8,872 bases of DNA from an uncultured Verrucomicrobiales bacterium (lineage in GTDB: Bacteria; Verrucomicrobiota; Verrucomicrobiia; Verrucomicrobiales; Akkermansiaceae), in assembly GCA_938001985.1 (NCBI GenBank), contig CALLBE010000117.1, forward strand, positions 1-8,872. The letters are read 5' to 3'. Position 1 is the first letter of the stretch; each line of letters begins with the position of its first letter. Shown in pieces: positions 1-6,324 of the stretch. Made by a program: the position numbers and the translations under genes. The notes under the pieces are model-generated. The model saw only the letters and a list, made by a program, of their open reading frames with translations. It had not been told where the DNA came from and ran no database searches.

Positions 1-588
1 GCGGCTTCTCAGCGTCTGATTGAGGCGATTGGTTACGAAGGTGCAGGTACGATTGAGTATTTAGTGGATGATGCGGGTGAGAATTTCTACTTCATGGAGA
101 TGAACACACGTATTCAGGTTGAGCACCCTGTTACGGAAGAAGTGATGGGTTGTGATTTGATTAAAGCTCAGATTGAGGTTGCTGCTGGATTGCCGCTGTC
201 TCATCACGTGCTAAACGCTGAGCCTCGTGGTCACTCGATTGAGTGCCGTATTAATGCGGAGGACCCTTACTTTAACTTTGCTCCATGTCCTGGTCAGATT
301 AACCTTTGGTATGCACCAGGAGGCAAGGGTGTTCGTGTAGATACACACGTTTACGCAGGTTACAGTGTGCCGCCTTACTACGATTCAATGATTGCGAAAC
401 TCATCGTCACGGCTTCGAGTCGAGAGGGTGCGATTGCGAGAATGAAGCGAGCGCTTTCTGAATTCATGATCGAGGGGATCAAAACCACGATTCCATTCCA
501 ACAGGAGATTATTGATCATGAAGACTTCAAGGCAGGTTCTTATGATATTGCTTGGGTGGGTCGTTTCCTTGAGGAAAAAGGACTCTAA
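1..588 (+). CDS. accC: Biotin carboxylase, C-terminal part (acetyl-CoA carboxylase subunit AccC), 5'-truncated by window edge
   Basis: The frame is open from base 1 and ends at TAA, giving about 195 residues, a little under half of the usual ~450. The enzyme carboxylates the biotin on the carrier protein AccB using ATP and bicarbonate, the first step of malonyl-CoA and fatty-acid synthesis in the cytoplasm. The fragment contains the ATP-grasp active-site block MEMNTRIQVEHPVTE (fragment residues 32-46), with the Glu, Asn, Arg, Gln and Glu that position biotin, bicarbonate and nucleotide. It also has the IECRINAED block (80-88), whose Arg83 matches the catalytic Arg338 of the E. coli enzyme, and the C-terminal YYDSMIAKLI segment typical of biotin carboxylases. 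The early GTG at 64 is an internal codon. Pyruvate or propionyl carboxylases share this fold, but the chain stops right after the biotin-carboxylase C-domain, which favours a stand-alone AccC. An accB gene would be expected just upstream, outside the window. Confidence 0.95.
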   Translation, partial: AASQRLIEAIGYEGAGTIEYLVDDAGENFYFMEMNTRIQVEHPVTEEVMGCDLIKAQIEVAAGLPLSHHVLNAEPRGHSIECRINAEDPYFNFAPCPGQINLWYAPGGKGVRVDTHVYAGYSVPPYYDSMIAKLIVTASSREGAIARMKRALSEFMIEGIKTTIPFQQEIIDHEDFKAGSYDIAWVGRFLEEKGL

Positions 589-632
589 TCCAACTCGTAA
601 CGTTATTAATTACTTAATTTAACTGATACAAG

Positions 633-658
633 CAGCTTCCGAAAGGGGCTGTTTTTTT
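633..658 (+). terminator. Rho-independent terminator after accC
   Basis: A 7-bp stem (CAGCTTC pairing with GGGGCTG, with two G-T pairs) closes a short CGAAA loop at 633-651 and is followed at once by seven T residues (652-658). It lies 45 bp after the accC stop and only 11 nt before the trmB start codon, so it both ends the accC transcript and limits read-through into trmB. Confidence 0.8.
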
Positions 659-669
659 CATTATTTCTT

Positions 670-1257
670 ATGTCACAAACACCGGAATGGGTTCCAGAAG
701 ATTACTTCAACCGTCTCAATATCAATGATTTTTTTGAGAAGCCACAGCCTCTCGAAGTCGATCTAGGTTGCGGTGAAGGTAGTTTTTTATTGGCAATGGC
801 GGCTAAGTACCCTGAGAGAAATTTCTTGGGAGTGGAGCGCTTGTTGGGACGTGTTAAAAAAGTCGCTAAGAAAATTAAAAAATCTCAGCTTACCAATGTG
901 AGGGTGCTGAGATTGGATACTAAATATTTAGTGGAGTGGCTAATTGAGCCAAAGTCGGTTAGCCGTGTTCATTTATTGTGCCCAGATCCATGGCCAAAGG
1001 TGAGGCATCATAAAAACCGTTTTTTCCAAATTAAGTACTTAGAAAAAATCCATCAGGTTTTAGAACCAGATGGAGAATTCTTATTCAGAACAGACCATGA
1101 TGAGTACTTTGAGTGGGCGTTGGAGGAATTGGAAAAGCCGCACCCTTTCCAGCGATTGGAGTGGAATGAAGATTCGTTTTACTACCCGAAAACAGACTTC
1201 CAACGACTGTGGGAGTCTCAAGGTAAAAGCTTAAAGTCGATTAGACTGAAGCGATAG
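670..1257 (+). CDS. trmB: tRNA (guanine-N7-)-methyltransferase TrmB
   Basis: The 195-residue protein transfers a methyl group from S-adenosylmethionine to N7 of guanosine 46 in the tRNA variable loop. Visible family marks are the SAM-binding motif I DLGCGEG (31-37), the PDPWPK motif (105-110) followed by the basic stretch RHHKNRF (112-118), a TDHDEYF acidic block (141-147), and the C-terminal TDFQRLWES (175-183), which corresponds to the conserved T-x-[YF]-E-x-[KR] signature. The length is slightly short but normal for the family. The ATG at 670 is the only plausible start because the folded domain begins soon after; no Shine-Dalgarno sequence precedes it (upstream bases are T-rich). The gene sits 11 nt after the accC terminator, leaving no room for a conventional promoter between hairpin and start. 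It is expressed either by read-through or from a promoter overlapping the terminator region. Confidence 0.95.
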   Translation: MSQTPEWVPEDYFNRLNINDFFEKPQPLEVDLGCGEGSFLLAMAAKYPERNFLGVERLLGRVKKVAKKIKKSQLTNVRVLRLDTKYLVEWLIEPKSVSRVHLLCPDPWPKVRHHKNRFFQIKYLEKIHQVLEPDGEFLFRTDHDEYFEWALEELEKPHPFQRLEWNEDSFYYPKTDFQRLWESQGKSLKSIRLKR

Positions 1258-1294
1258 AATAGCTAACTGAGGCTAGTCAAAAGCAAGGGTGAAG

Positions 1295-1317
1295 TTGAGC
1301 TGAGCTCAGCCGCTCAA
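1295..1317 (+). terminator. Candidate hairpin terminator between convergent trmB and the L,D-transpeptidase gene
   Basis: TTGAGC (1295-1300) and GCTCAA (1312-1317) form a 6-bp stem. The interior holds a perfect 12-bp palindrome, GCTGAGCTCAGC (1299-1310), which allows an alternative fold of TTGAGCTG with CAGC plus TCAA. On the plus strand it is followed by ATTCTTATT, a poor T-tract. Its place 37 bp after the trmB stop suggests transcript ending, but the weak tail keeps confidence low. Confidence 0.4.
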
Positions 1318-1320
1318 ATT

Positions 1321-1342
1321 CTTATTAATCTTAGTTAATAAG
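1321..1342. repeat. Perfect 8-bp inverted repeat spanning the stop codon of the L,D-transpeptidase gene
   Basis: CTTATTAA (1321-1328) and TTAATAAG (1335-1342) are exact reverse complements around a 6-bp spacer. The right arm encodes the last codons of the minus-strand lipoprotein gene and the stop codon (1331-1333) lies in the spacer. An A/T-only stem without a T-tract is not a classical terminator; it may protect the 3' end of the mRNA or simply be chance. Confidence 0.45.
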
Positions 1343-1906
1343 AACCTCAGTTCCTTTCTGAGTTGCTTTATAAAAGATCTCAGAAGCTTCCCAGCCGATA
1401 CGAATACAGCCACCTGAAGCTGGGTATCTCCAAATATTATTGGAGAAGTGAATGCCAACGGCTAAATTAGATAATCGCTGCCAGTTTTTCATTTCATGGC
1501 CAATATAAGAGCTGTAAGAGCCTTCGTAATAGCGGCGATCACCTGTAAATACTGGATTGTAAGAATCATCAAACAAAGTGCCAAAGATATTGGAGCGCTT
1601 GCCCTCTCTTATCTTTTCCGTGATTTTAAAAGTACCTTTAGGGGTATTGCCTCGAACTCCAGTGCTGCAACGAGTGACCAGTACTTCTTGGTAATCTTGG
1701 TAAATAGTTGCTAATTGAGATTTAAGGTTGATGGCAATAATGACCCTGTTGGGATCTAATTGCTTAAGCAGCTCTTCGTTCTTGTAAATAATGGTTTCAT
1801 GCTCAGCCCAGCGATCAGAGGTTCCAAAACCACTGTTTCGCTTATAAGAGCAACTGCTGAGAATGGTGCAGAGAGCTAAGAGACCAAGGATTATATTATT
1901 CTTCAT
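1331..1906 (-). CDS. L,D-transpeptidase (YkuD-domain) lipoprotein
   Basis: From the ATG at 1906 the protein has 191 residues. It begins with a lipoprotein signal: MKNN, a hydrophobic stretch IILGLLALCTI, and the lipobox LSSC with the lipidated cysteine at residue 19. This predicts export and membrane anchoring on the periplasmic side. The C-terminal half carries the YkuD signature: a conserved His at 153 (GIH) and the catalytic SGGCIR block with nucleophile Cys167. A TPKGTF segment (88-93) is also typical. Such enzymes form 3-3 cross-links in peptidoglycan or attach proteins to it; which one applies here cannot be told. An in-frame ATG at 1945 would add 13 residues (MPFKGYIFPSAPV) before the signal and is less likely. 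No Shine-Dalgarno sequence is seen. It is the last gene of the minus-strand block and follows infC after a terminator-like hairpin. Confidence 0.88.
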   Translation of the reverse strand: MKNNIILGLLALCTILSSCSYKRNSGFGTSDRWAEHETIIYKNEELLKQLDPNRVIIAINLKSQLATIYQDYQEVLVTRCSTGVRGNTPKGTFKITEKIREGKRSNIFGTLFDDSYNPVFTGDRRYYEGSYSSYIGHEMKNWQRLSNLAVGIHFSNNIWRYPASGGCIRIGWEASEIFYKATQKGTEVLIN

Positions 1907-1921
1907 AACGGGGGCTGATGG

Positions 1922-1943
1922 AAAAATATAGCCTTTAAAAGGC
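1922..1943 (-). terminator. Terminator-like hairpin between infC and the L,D-transpeptidase gene
   Basis: On the minus strand GCCTTTTAAAGGC (1943-1931) is a perfect inverted repeat (GCCTT/AAGGC with a TTA loop), followed by TATATTTTT. It begins 7 bp after the infC stop and ends 15 nt before the lipoprotein ATG at 1906. The stem is short and the T-run interrupted, so it may only attenuate transcription into the lipoprotein gene. Confidence 0.5.
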
Positions 1944-1950
1944 AAAAAGT

Positions 1951-2649
1951 CTAGTCTTCGCTTTTTTCTTCTGCGTCTGAGGCCTCGGCTGCTTCCAGCA
2001 CCTCGTTTTCGTTCGCTTCTTCTTCTGCAGAAAGTTCCATGTCTTCTTTCCAGAATTTTCTGACGCGTTTGTCAGCTGGCAAAGGAGAAACCATCATGCT
2101 TAGGTTACGACCTGCGAGTTTAGGCGCTTGGTCGATGTGAGCCATGGTTGCGAGATCTGTTCCGACCTTTTTCAAGACTTCAAATCCTAATTCACGGTGG
2201 GCGTTTTCACGTCCTCTGAACTGTAAAGCCAACTTGAGCTTATGACCTTTTTCTAGAAACTTCTCAGCGAGAGCTAGCTTCATGTTGTAGTCATTCTCTT
2301 CCGTACGAACACGGAACTTAATCTCCTTAATGGTTACCTTAGCCTTAGGATTGTTTTTCTTAAGCTTAGCTTGTTCGTACTTGTACTTCCCGTAGTCAAT
2401 AATTCTAGCTACAGGTGGATCAGATTTAGCAGTGATCTCAACAAGGTCCATTCCAACCATTTTTGCTTTTTCAAGCGCCTCTTGAGTGGACATGATTCCG
2501 TACTGATCGCCGTTAGGCAAAACGACACGAACTTTCTTGGCTCTGATGCGCTCATTAATACGAGTCGTATCTTTCCTACTAAACTTTCTGGTTGGCTTCT
2601 TAGCTATGGCTATAAATGGTTGTTGATGTATTGAGTATAGCAAATTCAA
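1951..2649 (-). CDS. infC: Translation initiation factor IF-3, non-ATG start
   Basis: IF3 binds the 30S subunit, prevents premature 50S joining and checks the start codon and initiator tRNA. Counting from the TTG at 2649 (232 residues), the N-domain opens with TTRINERIRAKKVRVV (28-43). The IF3 family signature RIIDYGKYKYEQAK is at 82-95, ahead of the lysine-rich linker, and the C-domain runs from about 104 to 200 (KEIKFRVRTEENDY, FRGRENAHRELG). A roughly 30-residue acidic tail (AEEEANENEVLEAAEASDAEEKSED) extends past the normal end. There is no ATG before codon 53, inside the N-domain. Candidate starts are ATT at 2655, TTG at 2649 or 2643, and ATA at 2631, 2613 or 2607; the last two give an N-terminus of family-typical length (ATA-AKKPTRKF). 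Rare AUU/AUC/AUA starts are a known autoregulatory feature of infC. No Shine-Dalgarno sequence is visible. The usual partners rpmI and rplT do not follow. Confidence 0.95.
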   Translation of the reverse strand: MNLLYSIHQQPFIAIAKKPTRKFSRKDTTRINERIRAKKVRVVLPNGDQYGIMSTQEALEKAKMVGMDLVEITAKSDPPVARIIDYGKYKYEQAKLKKNNPKAKVTIKEIKFRVRTEENDYNMKLALAEKFLEKGHKLKLALQFRGRENAHRELGFEVLKKVGTDLATMAHIDQAPKLAGRNLSMMVSPLPADKRVRKFWKEDMELSAEEEANENEVLEAAEASDAEEKSED

Positions 2650-2687
2650 TTTAATGAAATGAAAATCAACTTAAAAAATAAATATTC

Positions 2688-3314
2688 TTAAATAATTTCC
2701 AATAAATCTGCTGGAGTGTGGGCAATTAAGCTTGGTTTTGCTTTCTCAAGAACTTTTTCTGAATTGAACCCCCAAGTAACGGCGCAGACAGCCACGCCGG
2801 CTTTCCTAGAGGCCTTCACGTCCCGAACTTCATCGCCAATGTAGAGAATTCGGCTCTTGTCGAGGGAGTACGTTTTTGAAATCGCTCGGATGTGTCTGGC
2901 TTTCCCTTCTAATTTAGGTGCCGTGCTGATAAAATCAAAGTACTTGTCGAGTCCGTAGAGGGCTAACACTTGTTCAACATTCTCTTTGTTGTTAGAGGTT
3001 AGGATGCCGAGATGTTGGACTTTTTCTCTCAATTTCGGAATGACTTCTTCCATCCCTTCAATGAGGGTGATGTCTTTGATTCGTTTTTTAAACTCCTTTT
3101 TACCTCTGGAAAGAAGCATGGGGAGTTTGATTTTAGGAATCTTTAGGTACTTGAGGAACTGAGAGACATTGTAGTCGCGAAGGTGGATGATCTCCTCTTT
3201 TTCCAAGCGTTGCAAGTTGTGCTCTTTGGCTAGATGATTGTAGACTTCTCGGGCAATCTCTAGGGTGTCGGCAATCGTTCCGTCGAAATCAAAGACCCAA
3301 GTGTTGTGTCTCAT
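2688..3314 (-). CDS. HAD-superfamily hydrolase, phosphoglycolate-phosphatase-like
   Basis: The 208-residue protein (start ATG 3314) shows all four haloacid dehalogenase motifs. Motif I is DFDGTIADT with nucleophile Asp9 and acid/base Asp11; motif II is TSNN (106-109); the motif III lysine is in GK (138); motif IV is GDEVRDV with Asp161 and Asp165. The stretch between motifs I and II is a helical cap, as in the Gph/PGP subgroup that dephosphorylates small phospho-metabolites with Mg2+. The real substrate cannot be read from sequence. The ATG at 3314 was chosen because DFDGT normally begins within ten residues of the N-terminus and because it has the only good Shine-Dalgarno match noticed in the window (GGAG, 8 nt upstream). 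The frame is also open back to a TTG at 3398 that overlaps the tsaD stop (TTGA), with another ATG at 3359, so a longer form translationally coupled to tsaD is possible. The gene lies between tsaD and infC. Confidence 0.85.
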   Translation of the reverse strand: MRHNTWVFDFDGTIADTLEIAREVYNHLAKEHNLQRLEKEEIIHLRDYNVSQFLKYLKIPKIKLPMLLSRGKKEFKKRIKDITLIEGMEEVIPKLREKVQHLGILTSNNKENVEQVLALYGLDKYFDFISTAPKLEGKARHIRAISKTYSLDKSRILYIGDEVRDVKASRKAGVAVCAVTWGFNSEKVLEKAKPSLIAHTPADLLEII

Positions 3315-3394
3315 GCCATCTTCTCCACGCTGAGCGATGCCTTTGGGTTCTGGAGTCATCGCTTCGAGGATCCATTCTTTGAGTCTAAATAGTT

Positions 3395-4432
3395 TCAAGA
3401 TGTAAGAGAAAGGTTGGGATTGATATCAATACTGATTGAGTGGCTTTCTCCTTGTCTTCTTCGAAGAATAGCAGCAAGTCCTATCATGACCGCATTGTCA
3501 GTAGATAAATGCTTAGAACAATATAAAACATCAATCTTGGATTGAGAACAAGCTTCTTTCATTTGAGCTCGCAAGGTCTCGTTGCAAGAGACGCCTCCAG
3601 AGAGGGTGAGTACTTTTTTATCTGAGAGGGAGGTGGCGATGATAGATTTTTTAATCAACACATCAATCACGGCTTGTTGAAAGGAGGCGCAGATGTCGGG
3701 AATGTCAGTTTGATCTGGCAGCCCTGTGTCTGGAGCGAGGGCCTTGAGTTCATAAAGCACGGCTGTTTTGAGACCCGAGAATGAAAAATCCAAATTGTTT
3801 TTCTTCACCATGGATCTGGGGAATTTAAAGCGCTTAGGATCGCCTTGAGCCGCTAAACGCTCAATAATAGGACCTCCGGGGTAAGGGAGTGAGAGCATTT
3901 TAGCCACCTTGTCAAAGGCCTCCCCAGCCGCGTCGTCCAGGGTTTTGCCTAGTAACTGATACTGGCCGATACCGGTGACATCTAATAGCATGGTGTGGCC
4001 TCCGGAGATGATCAGCGAAACATGCGGTTCGAGTTCGAGCTTGTTGTCATGGAAGAAAGGCGAGACCAGATGCCCCTCCATGTGATTGATAGCAAGAAAT
4101 GGTTTTCCCGCGGCCATGGCCATGGCTTTGGTCATTGTGGAGCCAATCAATAGTGATGACGCAAGCCCCGGGCCGTTTGTTGCGGCAAAAAAGCTAACTT
4201 GATCGATGGTTATCGAAGCCTCGGATAGCGCTTGGTCGACGAGGGGCTTGAGTTTTAACAAATGATTTCTAGAGGCGAGTTCAGGAACGACACCTCCCCA
4301 CTCGGCATGCAAATCAATTTGAGATGAGATAACGGAGCTCAACACCCTCACTTCAGATGGAGAATCCTTCAGGATAGCAACGGCTGTTTCATCACAAGAG
4401 GATTCGACAGCTAAGACGATAGATTCCTTCAT
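3395..4432 (-). CDS. tsaD: tRNA N6-adenosine threonylcarbamoyltransferase TsaD
   Basis: TsaD (345 residues, normal length) moves the threonylcarbamoyl group from threonylcarbamoyl-AMP to A37 of tRNAs that read ANN codons, giving t6A. The protein has the ASKHA-fold N-terminus (VLAVESSCDETAVAIL), the metal-binding HMEGH motif (His117 and His121) and the second-domain STDNAVMIG block with the metal ligand Asp312. The nucleotide-site glycine-rich stretches NGPGLASSL (86-94) and LSGGVSCN (277-284) are also present. Its ATG overlaps the tsaB stop by one base (TAATG), a classic sign of translational coupling, and TsaB is its direct complex partner. The third bacterial partner TsaE and the TsaC/TsaC2 enzyme are not in this window. 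Confidence 0.97.
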   Translation of the reverse strand: MKESIVLAVESSCDETAVAILKDSPSEVRVLSSVISSQIDLHAEWGGVVPELASRNHLLKLKPLVDQALSEASITIDQVSFFAATNGPGLASSLLIGSTMTKAMAMAAGKPFLAINHMEGHLVSPFFHDNKLELEPHVSLIISGGHTMLLDVTGIGQYQLLGKTLDDAAGEAFDKVAKMLSLPYPGGPIIERLAAQGDPKRFKFPRSMVKKNNLDFSFSGLKTAVLYELKALAPDTGLPDQTDIPDICASFQQAVIDVLIKKSIIATSLSDKKVLTLSGGVSCNETLRAQMKEACSQSKIDVLYCSKHLSTDNAVMIGLAAILRRRQGESHSISIDINPNLSLTS

Positions 4433-5082
4433 TATAGTGAGAGGAGAGGGTGAGGTTTGGTGCTTTTTTCCATACTCGGAGGTCTTAGATATACAGGCTC
4501 AAGCGGTGTTTGTTGGCATTCTTGATGGATGTCTTTTGAGAGGGCTTGCCATTGATGGATGAGCGTGGATGCGTGAGGCGTGATGATTTGAAAAGGGATG
4601 GTTAGGGAATTTAAAATGGCGATGGTTTTCTCATCCTCTTCGAACAAGGCGACTTCTTGGGGCGCGTTCTTTTTTAGTAAACTCACTAAAGCCTCTTCAG
4701 TCAGCACTTGTATCTCTGACAAGCCATGAGTTGTGGAGACCTCGGTGTGATAAAATTCTCCCCGTCTTGCGTTGCCAATCACGGTTTTTGGCTCATTGGA
4801 TAGGGCACAAAATAGCGAAGGCAGGGCGATGACCTCGCTCTGGTGGATGACTTGAATGCCTTGCGCAATAGAGATGGCGACTCGGATTCCTGTGTAGTTA
4901 CCGGGTCCTGAACCTATCAGAATCAGGTCAGGTGCGGTGGTGAGTTGTTGTTCTAGAGCCTCGAGAACTTGAGTGTTATGATGCCTGCCACTGGACACTT
5001 CCATCTCCCAAACCAGGTCGCTGGATTGGAAAAAAGAGAGACTGCCCTTGTCAGTTGACGTTTCGATGGCTAAGATATTCAT
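4432..5082 (-). CDS. tsaB: tRNA threonylcarbamoyladenosine biosynthesis protein TsaB
   Basis: The 216-residue protein is a TsaD paralogue that has lost catalysis: it has the ASKHA N-terminus (MNILAIETSTDKGSLSFF) and the conserved GSGPGNYTGIRV loop (57-68) but no HxxxH metal site. In bacteria TsaB forms a heterodimer with TsaD and, with TsaE, supports t6A37 formation. The ATG at 5082 is the first possible start and places the conserved ILAIETS strand at residue 3. There is no Shine-Dalgarno sequence, and the leader is A/T-rich. It is the first gene of the minus-strand block and its transcript should start in the 77-bp region shared with gltA. The C-terminal third (about 140-216) is poorly conserved in the family and cannot be interpreted here. 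Confidence 0.93.
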   Translation of the reverse strand: MNILAIETSTDKGSLSFFQSSDLVWEMEVSSGRHHNTQVLEALEQQLTTAPDLILIGSGPGNYTGIRVAISIAQGIQVIHQSEVIALPSLFCALSNEPKTVIGNARRGEFYHTEVSTTHGLSEIQVLTEEALVSLLKKNAPQEVALFEEDEKTIAILNSLTIPFQIITPHASTLIHQWQALSKDIHQECQQTPLEPVYLRPPSMEKSTKPHPLLSL

Positions 5083-5090
5083 TATTTTTA

Positions 5091-5119
5091 TTGATACTAA
5101 GGCACTAGAGAATTATGTT
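5091..5119 (+). promoter_or_regulatory. Candidate sigma70-type promoter for gltA in the divergent tsaB-gltA region
   Basis: TTGATA (5091-5096) and TATGTT (5114-5119) are separated by exactly 17 bp, a fair match to -35 and -10 boxes. Transcription would begin near 5126 and give a leader of about 35 nt that is A/T-rich and has no Shine-Dalgarno sequence. The whole 77-bp gap must also serve tsaB on the other strand; I could not pick a convincing box pair there. Confidence 0.45.
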
Positions 5120-5159
5120 TCGATTAAAATCTATTTATTAATTTTTAAAAAAAATCAAG

Positions 5160-6293
5160 ATGAGCGTAGAATATTCTAAAGGGTTGGCCGGAGTCATTGC
5201 AAATGAGTCCAAATTATCTCTCGTCCAAGGGGGCGAAGGCAAGCTTTCGTATTGTGGTTACGACATCAAAGATTTGGTGGAGCAGTGCACGTTCGAAGAA
5301 GTGACTTATTTGCTGCATAATAATGCATTGCCAACCAAGGACGAATTACAAGCGTTCACAACCAACTTAAGAAGTCACCGTCAGCTTCCTGATGGCGTGG
5401 TTGAGTTCTTAAAAAACTGCCCGAAAGACGCGGTGCCAATGGATGTGCTGAGAACAGCAGTTTCTATGCTAGGCTTGTTTGACGATAGAGCTGAGATTGG
5501 TGAGCCTGATTTGGACAAGTTGCATGATATTGCGATTAGCTTGGTAGCTCAAACACCTGTGATTGTCGCTTATTTCCACCGCATTCGCCAAGGGTTGCCG
5601 TTGCCAGAAGTGAAAGAAGATTTATCTGAAGCGGCTCATTTCCTTTATTTGATTACCGGAGAAGTGCCTTCAGAGAAATCAACACGCACGCTCGATGTTG
5701 CTTACACCTTGCACGCTGATCACGGAATGAATGCTTCGACGTTCTCAGCTCGTGTGACGGTTGCCACGCTTACGGATTTCTACTCCTCGATGACTTCTGC
5801 GATTGGAACGCTCAAAGGCCCGCTTCACGGTGGTGCGAATGAAGGCGTGATCAAGATGCTCAAAGAAATTGGCGATCTTGATAAAGTGGAAGCTTACGTC
5901 GAAGATAAATTGGCGAAGAAAGAAAAGATCATGGGTATCGGTCACCGTGTGTACACCACGCTTGACCCTCGTGCTCCTTTCTTGAAAGAAATGGCAATCA
6001 AGCTGACTGACGAGTTGGGTGAATCCAAGTGGATTGATATGTCAGCGAAAATTGCTGAGATGATGAGCGAGCGCAAAGGCCTGAATGCCAATGTTGATTT
6101 CTACTCCGCTACGGTCTACTACAGCCTTGGAATTCCTACGGATCTGTTCACTCCAATTTTTGCAATTTCACGCATGGCGGGCTGGACAGCTCAAGTGCTT
6201 GAGCAATTAGAAGATAGCCGTCTTTACCGTCCACTGACTAAGTATGTGGGGCCTGAAGAGAACCTACCTTTCGTTGCTATCGAAAACCGTTAA
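5160..6293 (+). CDS. gltA: Citrate synthase
   Basis: The enzyme condenses acetyl-CoA with oxaloacetate to citrate, the entry step of the TCA cycle. At 377 residues it belongs to the shorter bacterial/archaeal type rather than the ~430-residue type of enteric bacteria. The catalytic triad is visible: His223 in GPLHGGANEGV, His262 in GIGHRVY and Asp313 in NVDFYSATVY. HADHGMNAST (185-194) and IFAISRMAGWTAQVLEQ (333-349) are also strongly conserved. The ATG at 5160 places the typical YSKGLAGVIANESKLS N-terminus correctly. The leader is a run of A residues without a Shine-Dalgarno sequence. 2-Methylcitrate synthases share this fold and size; no prpB or prpD gene is nearby, so citrate synthase is preferred, but side activity on propionyl-CoA cannot be excluded. 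truA follows after 31 bp. Confidence 0.95.
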   Translation: MSVEYSKGLAGVIANESKLSLVQGGEGKLSYCGYDIKDLVEQCTFEEVTYLLHNNALPTKDELQAFTTNLRSHRQLPDGVVEFLKNCPKDAVPMDVLRTAVSMLGLFDDRAEIGEPDLDKLHDIAISLVAQTPVIVAYFHRIRQGLPLPEVKEDLSEAAHFLYLITGEVPSEKSTRTLDVAYTLHADHGMNASTFSARVTVATLTDFYSSMTSAIGTLKGPLHGGANEGVIKMLKEIGDLDKVEAYVEDKLAKKEKIMGIGHRVYTTLDPRAPFLKEMAIKLTDELGESKWIDMSAKIAEMMSERKGLNANVDFYSATVYYSLGIPTDLFTPIFAISRMAGWTAQVLEQLEDSRLYRPLTKYVGPEENLPFVAIENR

Positions 6294-6317
6294 ACTGTGA
6301 TTTTCACTTCGCAGTTT
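6292..6317 (+). terminator. Weak hairpin between gltA and truA
   Basis: AAACTG (6292-6297), beginning inside the gltA stop codon, pairs with CAGTTT (6312-6317). An inner TGA/TCA pairing encloses a TTTT-containing loop. There is only a short T-run after the stem, followed by AATAAA. It could be a weak terminator or an mRNA processing or stability element; it ends 7 nt before the truA ATG. Confidence 0.35.
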
Positions 6318-6324
6318 TAATAAA

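Noticed and set aside
1496..1714. 72-codon plus-strand open frame
   Set aside because: It lies antisense inside the L,D-transpeptidase gene, whose lipobox and catalytic motif are clear. The product has no recognisable domain.
2371..2634. 87-codon plus-strand open frame
   Set aside because: Antisense to the conserved N-domain of infC; a shadow frame.
5745..5945. 66-codon minus-strand open frame
   Set aside because: Antisense to the catalytic core of citrate synthase; a shadow frame.
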